Source: Candidatus Bathyarchaeota archaeon (GTDB lineage: Archaea > Thermoproteota > Bathyarchaeia > 40CM-2-53-6 > RBG-13-38-9). Taken from it: 5,738 nt of DNA. Both the position numbers and the translations under genes were made by a program. The notes beneath the pieces are model-generated. The model was not told where the DNA came from. It searched no databases and saw only the letters and a program-made list of their open reading frames with translations. Shown here one piece after another: positions 1 to 5,681 of the stretch (its first letter is position 1; each line of letters begins with the position of its first letter). The stretch is from positions 1 to 5,738 of the forward strand of contig JAOZGV010000020.1 of assembly GCA_026015225.1 (NCBI GenBank). The letters run 5' to 3'.

Positions 1-121
1 ATTTATTTGTTATAGTAAATATTTTTTTGATTCACTTACCTTTTAGAACGTACTTAAGGAAACTCTTTTAAGCCAATAACTAAATTTTTTGGTTTAATCA
101 GATCATGGTTGTAAAAGGAAA
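1..121. other. AT-rich leader without a supported gene
   Basis: This stretch upstream of the first membrane protein is mostly A and T and contains a run of seven T (22-28), which in archaea can act as an intrinsic termination signal for a gene to the left. Two frames are open from the window edge, to stops at 44-46 and 69-71, so the tail of a leftward neighbour could lie here, but 14 to 22 codons are too few to support a call. A weak TATA-like TTTAAT (93-98) lies about 26 bases before the ATG at 122, and AAAAGG (113-118) lies very close to it. Either could serve the downstream gene. Confidence 0.3.
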
Positions 122-703
122 ATGAAACATAGCTATAAAAAAATATCAATAAAACATAATAAATTTGAAGTAGGATTTTTTTTATCACTATTGACATTGG
201 CTTCAATAGTCATAGAGATCTACTTTATTGAATATATGATAACCCACGGTCTTGAAAATAAAATACTAAGAATTGGTCTCTCTGGATTAAAATTTGGGTT
301 CCCAATTCTATATCTCCCTATAACGGGGATAGTCGTTGTTCTTCTTTCCTCTTGGATTTTTATAATAGAAAAATCTTATACAAAAAAAATTCGAGAATCT
401 TTAAAAACAAAAAAGTCAATTTATTTTTTAGAGATTTTTAATGCAGTAACATGCTTGTTATTAGTTTTATGCATTTTCTTATTCTTGCCCAATATACTAG
501 GCTCAAATTGGGCTCTTAAAAATCTATTTCTTGCAAGTAAAAATTTCATCTTTCTTGACGTGCTTATAGTAAATTTTTACAACATATTTTTCTCATTCAT
601 AAATATCTCTGCTATTTGGAAATATGTTATATTACAAATTTTAGCATGTTTTGCATTAGTTATATTAGCATTATCATTAGGAGTTATAAATAAAAGCAAG
701 TGA
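122..703 (+). CDS. Multi-pass membrane protein of unknown function
   Basis: I do not recognise this 193-residue protein. It has a short, basic, probably cytoplasmic N-terminus rich in Lys and His, then hydrophobic segments at about residues 17-39, 60-82, 101-124, possibly 142-160, and 166-188, giving four or five membrane passes. A Lys-rich loop at about 84-99 would be cytoplasmic by the positive-inside rule. No catalytic or metal-binding motif is visible. The ATG follows AAAAGGAAA at a spacing too tight for a good Shine-Dalgarno site, so a leaderless or weakly led transcript is possible. The gene contains a run of eight T (176-183) near its start. Its stop, TGA followed by C, is directly succeeded by a 52-codon open frame in +1, so the annotated C-terminus may not be the full story. 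Membrane location is well supported; function is not. Confidence 0.75.
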   Translation: MKHSYKKISIKHNKFEVGFFLSLLTLASIVIEIYFIEYMITHGLENKILRIGLSGLKFGFPILYLPITGIVVVLLSSWIFIIEKSYTKKIRESLKTKKSIYFLEIFNAVTCLLLVLCIFLFLPNILGSNWALKNLFLASKNFIFLDVLIVNFYNIFFSFINISAIWKYVILQILACFALVILALSLGVINKSK

Positions 704-860
704 CAAATCGCATCTTATTGAAAATTATTATTTAGATGATATAAACCGCTTGAAATCGCTCATCGAGGATTTCTCTCTTCAATGCTTTTTAGAAATGTTT
801 CCTCAGAATATAAATAAAATTCTAAATTACCTATCAATCAAATATATTATGACTGAATAA
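702..860 (+). other. Open +1-frame tail behind the membrane protein; possible frameshifted C-terminus or gene remnant
   Basis: In the frame +1 to the preceding membrane protein, codons from GAC (702-704) to a TAA at 858-860 encode 52 residues of ordinary composition: an acidic, amphipathic stretch (DDINRLKSLIEDF), then a Cys, Phe, Met and Asn-rich part ending IMTE. The frame is closed upstream by TAA at 687-689 and has no ATG or GTG start; the only internal options are TTG at 750 and a late ATG at 849. Three explanations fit: a true +1 frameshift at AAG-TGA-C giving a 245-residue protein, an indel (biological or sequencing) that split one gene, or chance. The codons use CGC, TCG, CTC and GAG more than the surrounding noncoding sequence would suggest, which mildly favours a coding origin. 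Confidence 0.3.
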
Positions 861-897
861 AAACAAAAAATATCAATTAATTATATAGGTTTATAAA
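704..897. other. Intergenic stretch between membrane protein and zinc protein
   Basis: Apart from the +1-frame tail described separately, this stretch holds no gene with a usual start on either strand, and no tRNA or convincing hairpin. Its last 40 bases are almost pure A and T and carry the likely promoter of the zinc protein and topoisomerase genes. Confidence 0.4.
841..890 (+). promoter_or_regulatory. Likely promoter and ribosome binding site of the zinc protein-topA operon
   Basis: AATATATTAT at 841-850 resembles an archaeal TATA box. A transcript starting about 26 bases downstream (near 873) would leave a leader of about 25 bases containing AGGT (887-890), seven bases before the ATG at 898. 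AGGT pairs with the conserved archaeal 16S rRNA 3' end. A second TATA-like string at 881-886 is too close to the ATG to drive this gene. Confidence 0.35.
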
Positions 898-1140
898 ATG
901 AAAAAAAAATGCGCGATATGCGATGGTCTAGATAAGGAATTCAATTTATGCGAAATCCATCTTAAAGCATACGAGAATCTGAATGTGGGTTATGAGGACT
1001 GGGTAAAAGCATTAAATAATGAACTTTCAATGAATGAGTATCTTAATAAAATTCTCAATTTGCAAGATACAGGCAACGCTATAAGAGAAGTAGCTACATA
1101 TTTGTTGGAAAATAATACGAGTTTAACTCAAAATGAGTAA
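898..1140 (+). CDS. Small zinc-finger-like protein coupled to topoisomerase
   Basis: This 80-residue protein has an N-terminal C-x2-C then C-x2-H set (Cys5, Cys8, Cys18, His21), a spacing suited to binding one zinc ion in a small treble-clef or ribbon fold. The rest (about 22-76) is predicted helical, with aromatic and acidic residues in a Y-x2-W, EYL and REVATYLLE pattern that looks conserved rather than random. I recall similar short CxxC/CxxH proteins in archaeal genomes but cannot name a family. The gene overlaps the topoisomerase start by 8 bases (ATGAGTAA), so the ribosome can pass directly from one to the other and the two are surely one operon. An accessory role in DNA topology, or DNA or protein binding through the finger, is an inference from context only. 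A run of nine A follows the ATG, encoding three lysines. Confidence 0.8.
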   Translation: MKKKCAICDGLDKEFNLCEIHLKAYENLNVGYEDWVKALNNELSMNEYLNKILNLQDTGNAIREVATYLLENNTSLTQNE

Positions 1141-3226
1141 TACATTGATAATTTGCGAAAAGCCAAGTGCGGCTCAACATATAGCAGAAGCCCTTAATTC
1201 AAGTAAAGAAGTAAAGAAGGGGATAAAATATGGCATGCCATATTTTAGAATAACAACAAAAGATGGGGACGCAATTGTATGCTCTGCAATTGGTCATTTT
1301 TATCAAATTGCCCCTAAATACAGATACAATAGAAGAAATTATCCAATTTACGATCTAGCGTGGAAACCGAAATACTTAGTCGAGAGAGGAAAAGATAGAC
1401 AAAAAAAGTGGATAAAAGCAATAAAGGAATTTGCTGACAGCAGCGATATATTCATCGATGCTTGTGATTATGATATAGAAGGTTCTTTAATTGGATATTC
1501 AATACTGAAGTATGCTTGTAAAAATTCTGATAAAAGAGCCAGAAGAATGAAATATAGCACTTTAACTAAAAAAGAGTTATCGGAATCCTATGAAAACTCA
1601 AATCCAACATTGAATTTTTTTTTAATAAATGCTGGAATCTGTAGGCATGAATTGGATTGGATGTATGGAATAAATCTATCTGTTGCATTAACTGAATCTG
1701 TAAGAAAATATAGCAAAAAATATTTTACACTCAGTACAGGCAGAGTTCAAGGGCCTACTTTGAAGTTTATAATTAATAGAGAAAAAGAAATACTTACTTT
1801 TGTTCCGTTACCTTATTGGATTATCAAAGTCCTTGCTGAAATAAATGGAGAAGTTTTTGAGTTAGAATATGAAGTCGATAAACTAAAAACAAAATCTTCT
1901 GCAGATGAAGTTGTAAAACAATCCCGTGGACAAACGGGTAGAATTGAAAATTTGGATCAAAAGAATTTTCACTTATATCCTCCAACACCCTTTGACATAA
2001 CTTCTCTACAAATAGAGGCCTATAAACATTTCAGATTTTCACCACGTCAAACATTGAATATTTCACAACGTCTATATTTGAATGCTTTAATCTCCTATCC
2101 TCGAACATCAAGTCAAAAACTTCCTGCATCAATTGGATTTTCAGCTATATTAAATAAACTCAGTGAAATGTTGGAATATCGGAACCATACTAAAAAGATC
2201 CTATCATTAAATAAATTATCGCCTTATGAGGGAAAAAAATCAGATCCAGCTCATCCCGCAATTTATCCAACCGGAGTTATCCCAAGTAAGAAATTAGAAA
2301 TAAAAGATAAGAAATTATTTGATCTCATAATTAGAAGGTTTCTAGCAACTTTTGGAGAGAATGGATTAAAGCAAAGTAATAAAATTTCTATCAAAGAGGC
2401 TGATAATACATTTTATCTGCGGGGGTCAAGAATCCTAAAGAAAGGCTGGATAGAATATTATGAACCTTATGCTAAATTTGAGGAAAATTTACTTCCTATT
2501 TTTTCAGTAGGAGAGGGTGTAAAGTTTGTCAGAGTAAAAATAGAAGAGAGATATACAAAACCACCAGTAAGATATAATCCCAGTAGTATGGTAAAATTAA
2601 TGGAAGGAGAACGTATTGGAACTAAAACTACAAGAGCTGACATACTTGATATTCTTTATCGAAGAGAATATGTGAAAGAAGATAGAATCATTGCTACCCC
2701 ACTCGCATTCAAAATAAATGAGATATTAACAAAATACTGCCCAAGCATAACTGAAGTTTCCTTTACACGCGAACTTGAAGACATGATGAGTAATATCGAA
2801 TTAGGTGAGGGAAAAAAGGAAGTAGTGATAATTCGGGCTATTGAAAAACTGAAGGAGATTCTTGGGAATTTACATGAAAAAGAGATTGAAATTGGGGAAG
2901 AGCTATTTGATGTGATTGGAAAAATAAAACTTGCCAATATTACCTTAAATAAACGATGTCCACAATGCAATTCAGTCCTTTATATAATTAGAAGTAAAAA
3001 AACTAAAAAGAGATTTATTGGATGTTCTGGCAATAAAGAAAAGAAATGTAATTTTAGCTTGCCTCTTCCTCAGAAAGGGACATTAAAATTACTGGATAGG
3101 TATTGTAAGAAATGCGGTTTCCAATTAATACAAACTAAGATAAGGGGCAGGAAACCAATGATTGCTTGCTCTAATTGCTTTATTAATAAAGAAAGAAAGC
3201 TTGCAGTAAAACAAACTACTGCTTAA
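1133..3226 (+). CDS. topA: Archaeal type IA DNA topoisomerase (topoisomerase I/III family)
   Basis: The 697-residue product cuts one DNA strand through a 5'-phosphotyrosine link, passes the other strand and reseals, relaxing negative supercoils or decatenating DNA. The TOPRIM domain (about 3-160) carries the catalytic Glu9 in CEKPS and the magnesium-binding Asp112, Asp114 and Glu116 in CDYDIEG. The TOP1 core follows, with RHELDW, LSTGRVQGPTL and the active-site Tyr322 and Arg324 in ISYPRTSSQ; IGTKTTRA and a YRREYV segment lie further on. The C-terminus has two four-cysteine zinc fingers: Cys609, Cys612, Cys631, Cys639 and Cys658, Cys661, Cys679, Cys682. All key residues are intact and the length is usual for archaeal members. 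The ATG is chosen because the EKP motif must lie next to the N-terminus. No Shine-Dalgarno site precedes it; translation probably continues from the overlapping zinc protein gene. There is no helicase part, so it is not reverse gyrase. Confidence 0.97.
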   Translation: MSNTLIICEKPSAAQHIAEALNSSKEVKKGIKYGMPYFRITTKDGDAIVCSAIGHFYQIAPKYRYNRRNYPIYDLAWKPKYLVERGKDRQKKWIKAIKEFADSSDIFIDACDYDIEGSLIGYSILKYACKNSDKRARRMKYSTLTKKELSESYENSNPTLNFFLINAGICRHELDWMYGINLSVALTESVRKYSKKYFTLSTGRVQGPTLKFIINREKEILTFVPLPYWIIKVLAEINGEVFELEYEVDKLKTKSSADEVVKQSRGQTGRIENLDQKNFHLYPPTPFDITSLQIEAYKHFRFSPRQTLNISQRLYLNALISYPRTSSQKLPASIGFSAILNKLSEMLEYRNHTKKILSLNKLSPYEGKKSDPAHPAIYPTGVIPSKKLEIKDKKLFDLIIRRFLATFGENGLKQSNKISIKEADNTFYLRGSRILKKGWIEYYEPYAKFEENLLPIFSVGEGVKFVRVKIEERYTKPPVRYNPSSMVKLMEGERIGTKTTRADILDILYRREYVKEDRIIATPLAFKINEILTKYCPSITEVSFTRELEDMMSNIELGEGKKEVVIIRAIEKLKEILGNLHEKEIEIGEELFDVIGKIKLANITLNKRCPQCNSVLYIIRSKKTKKRFIGCSGNKEKKCNFSLPLPQKGTLKLLDRYCKKCGFQLIQTKIRGRKPMIACSNCFINKERKLAVKQTTA

Positions 3227-3259
3227 TAAAAGTCTGAAACAAATTTTGACTTCCAGAAA

Positions 3260-3268
3260 TTTTATTTA
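3260..3268 (+). promoter_or_regulatory. TATA-like box of the glycosyltransferase operon
   Basis: TTTTATTTA resembles an archaeal TATA box. Counting about 26 bases on places the transcript start near 3290, leaving a leader of about 25 bases that contains both Shine-Dalgarno-like motifs. The position is consistent, but the match is assessed by eye in an AT-rich background. Confidence 0.4.
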
Positions 3269-3269
3269 G

Positions 3270-3289
3270 AAGGTCTTTAAGAAGATCTT
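3270..3289. repeat. 8-bp inverted repeat between TATA box and likely transcript start
   Basis: AAGGTCTT (3270-3277) and AAGATCTT (3282-3289) form an 8-bp stem with one G-T wobble around the 4-base loop TAAG. It fills the space between the TATA-like box and the predicted transcript start, the place where many archaeal repressors bind to block RNA polymerase. It may be an operator read as DNA; if transcription began further upstream it would be an RNA hairpin in the leader. No long T run follows it, so an intrinsic terminator is unlikely. Confidence 0.45.
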
Positions 3290-3298
3290 AATACTTTA

Positions 3299-3311
3299 GG
3301 GGAGAAAGGAG
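3299..3311 (+). promoter_or_regulatory. Shine-Dalgarno motifs that support a TTG start
   Basis: GGGGAG (3299-3304, ten bases before the start) and AAGGAG (3306-3311, three bases before it) both match the anti-Shine-Dalgarno sequence. The first has the better spacing. Together they support initiation at TTG 3315, since no in-frame ATG occurs before about codon 158. Confidence 0.65.
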
Positions 3312-3314
3312 ATA

Positions 3315-4616
3315 TTGATTTTCCAGCTATCATTAACACAAGTAACCATATTGGTTCTTGCGACAAGCCTAACGATTATAATAGGTATTTATGCAACTAA
3401 TTATTGTCTTTTAGCAATCATATCATTACGATTGCGGAAGAATAAACCTACTGTACCGAAAATCGACAAGTGGCCAACAATATCAGTACATCTTCCAATT
3501 TATAATGAAAAGAATGTTGTTACCCGATTATTAGAATCTTGCATTAATTTTGATTATCCAAAAGATAGATTCGAGATATTAGTAATAGATGATTCTAATG
3601 ATGGTACTACTGAAATAGTAAAATCCTTTGAGGAAAAGTATCCTAATCTTATAAAGGTTATACATAGAGACCAAAGAGATGGATATAAAGCTGGTGCACT
3701 GCAAGAAGCTCTTGAAAAATCTTCTAGCGATTTTATAGCAATATTTGATGCCGATTATGTTCCCCCAGAAGAATTCTTAAAACTAATGGTGCCCTTTTTT
3801 TACAACGATGATAAGATAGCTTTTGTTCAGGCTAGATGCGCATATTTGAATAGAAATTTCTCTTGGGTCACAAAGGCAATTTCATTAGGGATAGACGGTT
3901 ACTGCTTTGTGGATCAGAAAGCTAGACATAGTGCAAAACTGTTGGCGCATTTTAGTGGAACCGGTGGAATATTTAGACGTAGGGCGATAAAAAGTGTTGG
4001 TGGATGGCAATCGGATACATTAGCAGAAGATTTGGATCTATCGATGCGATTACAACTTAATGGATGGAAATATACTTATCTACCTGATGTGATATGCCCT
4101 GGTGAAATACCTCCAAGAATAAAAATTTTTATTCAGCAACAATACAGATGGGCGAAAGGTTTTACTCAATGCTTTTTAAAACACTGGAAATCTGTAATTA
4201 AATGTGAGAATCTTACACTTTTCCAAAAATTTGAGGCGCTTATACAATTGGGTACTTATTTCGTCTATCCTTTTTCATTTATTGCCATGCTATGTTCTGT
4301 TTTCCTATTTTTCATATTTCCTTTGAATTTCTTTTTCCATGATTTTTGGGAACTGTCATTCGGTCCAGTAATTTCAATGATTTCAGCAGTCATCTACTCC
4401 TCACCATTTGTATTTTATGGTACGGCAATATTTGAATTAAATAGATTAGATAAAAACCAGACTACTAGTCTTAAGCGGATATTTTATCTACCTTTCCTTG
4501 GTATCATAACAATGTTTTCTAATACAAGAGCCATATTGGAGGCCCTTTGGCTTAGAAATTCTCCTTTTAATCGAACCTATAAGTATGGTTTCATTGATGA
4601 GTTGCGCGATAGCTGA
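3315..4616 (+). CDS. Membrane family 2 glycosyltransferase, cellulose/mannan-synthase-like
   Basis: The 433-residue enzyme should transfer sugars from a nucleotide donor to a growing glycan or lipid on the cytoplasmic face of the membrane. It has an N-terminal membrane segment (about 10-37), a GT-A catalytic domain (about 55-290) and three or so C-terminal membrane segments (about 310-337, 350-373, 388-408). The four signatures of processive GT2 enzymes are present: Asp92/Asp93 in VIDDSNDGT, Asp145-x-Asp147 in FDADY, the catalytic base Asp239 in LAEDLDL, and Gln275-x2-Arg278-Trp279 (QQYRW). The acceptor-site stretch SGTGGIFRR precedes the AED motif as in plant mannan and bacterial cellulose-synthase-like proteins. 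It lacks a PilZ domain and is much shorter than BcsA. The start is TTG, backed by two Shine-Dalgarno motifs. It lies 6 bases before a second GT2 gene, pointing to a surface-glycan or glycolipid operon. Donor sugar and product cannot be read from the sequence. Confidence 0.93.
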   Translation: MIFQLSLTQVTILVLATSLTIIIGIYATNYCLLAIISLRLRKNKPTVPKIDKWPTISVHLPIYNEKNVVTRLLESCINFDYPKDRFEILVIDDSNDGTTEIVKSFEEKYPNLIKVIHRDQRDGYKAGALQEALEKSSSDFIAIFDADYVPPEEFLKLMVPFFYNDDKIAFVQARCAYLNRNFSWVTKAISLGIDGYCFVDQKARHSAKLLAHFSGTGGIFRRRAIKSVGGWQSDTLAEDLDLSMRLQLNGWKYTYLPDVICPGEIPPRIKIFIQQQYRWAKGFTQCFLKHWKSVIKCENLTLFQKFEALIQLGTYFVYPFSFIAMLCSVFLFFIFPLNFFFHDFWELSFGPVISMISAVIYSSPFVFYGTAIFELNRLDKNQTTSLKRIFYLPFLGIITMFSNTRAILEALWLRNSPFNRTYKYGFIDELRDS

Positions 4617-4622
4617 AGAAAA

Positions 4623-5339
4623 ATGATATCAATAATTCTTCCAACAAAAAATGAGCCGCTTGTATATGATTTGATCGAAGAAATAGCAAAGATAATGAAG
4701 GAACTAAAGAGACCTTATGAAATACTTGCAATTGACGATTCTGATGATAATACTTTTATGAATTTGGAATTGTCGGAAGCTAGAGCAATTAAACAAACTA
4801 GCAATGGATTAGGGGGCGCTATAATTGAGGGATTTAATAATGCAAATGGTAATTTACTGATAACTATGGATGCTGACCTTAGCCACCGACCAGAATACAT
4901 TCCAGAATTAATTGATAAAAGTGAGAAGGGCTTCGACATTGTTATTGGTTCGCGTAGAGAGCCTGGAGGCAAGATTATCGGCTGGAATTTCACGAGAAAG
5001 ATTATTTCAGCAGGTGCGAATTTTGTTGCACGATACATTGCGGGAATAAAGGTATCAGATGTAACAACAGGATATCGTCTATACAAAAAAGATGCGATAA
5101 ATGATCTATGTTTAAATGAATTGAAATCGAAAAATTATTCCTTCCAACTTGAGATTTTAGCTAGGGCTGAGAGAAAAAAATTAGAGATAGGCGCCATTCC
5201 AATTGTTTTCTACAATAGAAAGAGGGGAAAATCAAAATTATCTAAAAAAGAAATTTTTTCCTTTTTAATAACAGCCATTAGAATAAGACTTACAAAAATT
5301 AAATCATTCAAATTTTTTCCTACTATCGATAAGAGATAG
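4623..5339 (+). CDS. DPM1-like family 2 glycosyltransferase (polyprenyl-phosphate sugar synthase type)
   Basis: This 238-residue protein resembles dolichyl-phosphate mannose or glucose synthases, which move a sugar from GDP-mannose or UDP-glucose to a polyprenyl phosphate carrier. Visible motifs are ILPTKNE (5-11), the nucleotide-binding Asp38/Asp39 in AIDDSDD, the metal-binding Asp83-x-Asp85 in MDADLSHRPE, GSRR (109-112) and the DPM1-like block ISAGANFVAR with VSDVTTGYRLYKK (about 128-156), then SFQLEIL and a basic RKRGKSKLS tail. There is no membrane segment, so like human DPM1 it would be peripheral and need a membrane partner or membrane lipid. The stretch between the DD and DAD motifs is about a dozen residues shorter than in human DPM1. 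Only 6 bases separate it from the upstream glycosyltransferase and no clear Shine-Dalgarno is seen, so translation is probably coupled. Its last 11 codons overlap a convergent gene. Sugar specificity is open. Confidence 0.92.
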   Translation: MISIILPTKNEPLVYDLIEEIAKIMKELKRPYEILAIDDSDDNTFMNLELSEARAIKQTSNGLGGAIIEGFNNANGNLLITMDADLSHRPEYIPELIDKSEKGFDIVIGSRREPGGKIIGWNFTRKIISAGANFVARYIAGIKVSDVTTGYRLYKKDAINDLCLNELKSKNYSFQLEILARAERKKLEIGAIPIVFYNRKRGKSKLSKKEIFSFLITAIRIRLTKIKSFKFFPTIDKR

Positions 5340-5681
5340 AATAGAAAATAGGGAAAAAATTACTAATAAAATAAATGATAAATGGAATATCTCGGTTTGG
5401 ATATTTGGTGCGAATCCTACTAAATTTGTTGATAATCCAAGTGCCGCCAATAAAGTAACAATTATGAAGGGGGATATAATTATTGCAAGCCATAGCCCCC
5501 ATCGCTTTAACAAAAACAAACCTATACTAGAGACTATGCAAAATATTGATAGTAGAATTATCCAATAAAGCGATTTATCATATAGAATTGGATATATGCT
5601 CATATATATGCCCATAAGAAAGTATAATGTAGATGGAAGAATAATTCTATAGTCAAGAGAACTCAGTTTAATTCGATTCAT
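5304..5681 (-). CDS. Small four-helix membrane protein of unknown function
   Basis: I do not recognise the family of this 125-residue protein. Hydrophobic segments lie at about residues 13-33, 38-58, 62-84 and 98-118, joined by very short loops. A Lys-Arg-Trp-Gly turn (59-62) between segments two and three is of a kind common in small archaeal membrane proteins. The C-terminus is basic and likely cytoplasmic. The ATG at 5681 is the first possible start because an in-frame TAA lies just upstream. It has AGGTG, a perfect match to the anti-Shine-Dalgarno sequence, 12 bases before it. The gene converges on the DPM1-like gene and overlaps its end by 36 bases. It is not in the glycosyltransferase operon, and a shared role cannot be claimed. 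Residue patterns look like a real membrane protein and not a shadow frame. Confidence 0.7.
   Translation of the reverse strand: MNRIKLSSLDYRIILPSTLYFLMGIYMSIYPILYDKSLYWIILLSIFCIVSSIGLFLLKRWGLWLAIIISPFIIVTLLAALGLSTNLVGFAPNIQTEIFHLSFILLVIFSLFSILSLIDSRKKFE

Larger units (their letters stand above)
3227..3314. other. Spacer between topA and the glycosyltransferase operon
   Basis: This 88-base spacer separates two transcription units on the same strand. It starts with a second TAA in frame two bases past the topA stop region (TAATAA at 3224-3229) and a weak 5-bp inverted repeat (AAGTC 3230-3234 with GACTT 3248-3252, 13-base loop) that I do not regard as a terminator. The remainder is the promoter, inverted repeat and ribosome binding region of the downstream operon, described separately. 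Confidence 0.5.

Noticed and set aside
3..71. Open frame running in from the left window edge, ending at TAA 69-71
   Set aside because: Only 22 codons are visible, a second frame is also open from the edge to position 46, and no motif can be recognised; it may be the tail of a neighbour but cannot be supported.
53..72. Inverted repeat CTTAA with TTAAG ahead of the first membrane protein
   Set aside because: Five A/T-rich pairs with a ten-base loop occur readily by chance here, and the position suggests no role.
730..857. Possible box C/D guide RNA from a GATGATA near 735 and a CTGA at 853-856
   Set aside because: The C box does not match RTGATGA and the spacing is over twice that of archaeal box C/D RNAs.
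2656..2970. 104-codon open frame on the minus strand within topA
   Set aside because: It lies wholly inside the conserved topoisomerase, is Ser, Ile and Phe-rich as expected of an antisense shadow, and shows no motif or start signal.
3230..3252. Candidate terminator hairpin behind topA (AAGTC with GACTT)
   Set aside because: Only five pairs around a 13-base loop, with no T run following; too weak in an AT-rich sequence.
4715..5086. 123-codon open frame on the minus strand within the DPM1-like gene
   Set aside because: It is antisense to the strongly conserved catalytic core, and its composition is that of a reverse-complement shadow.
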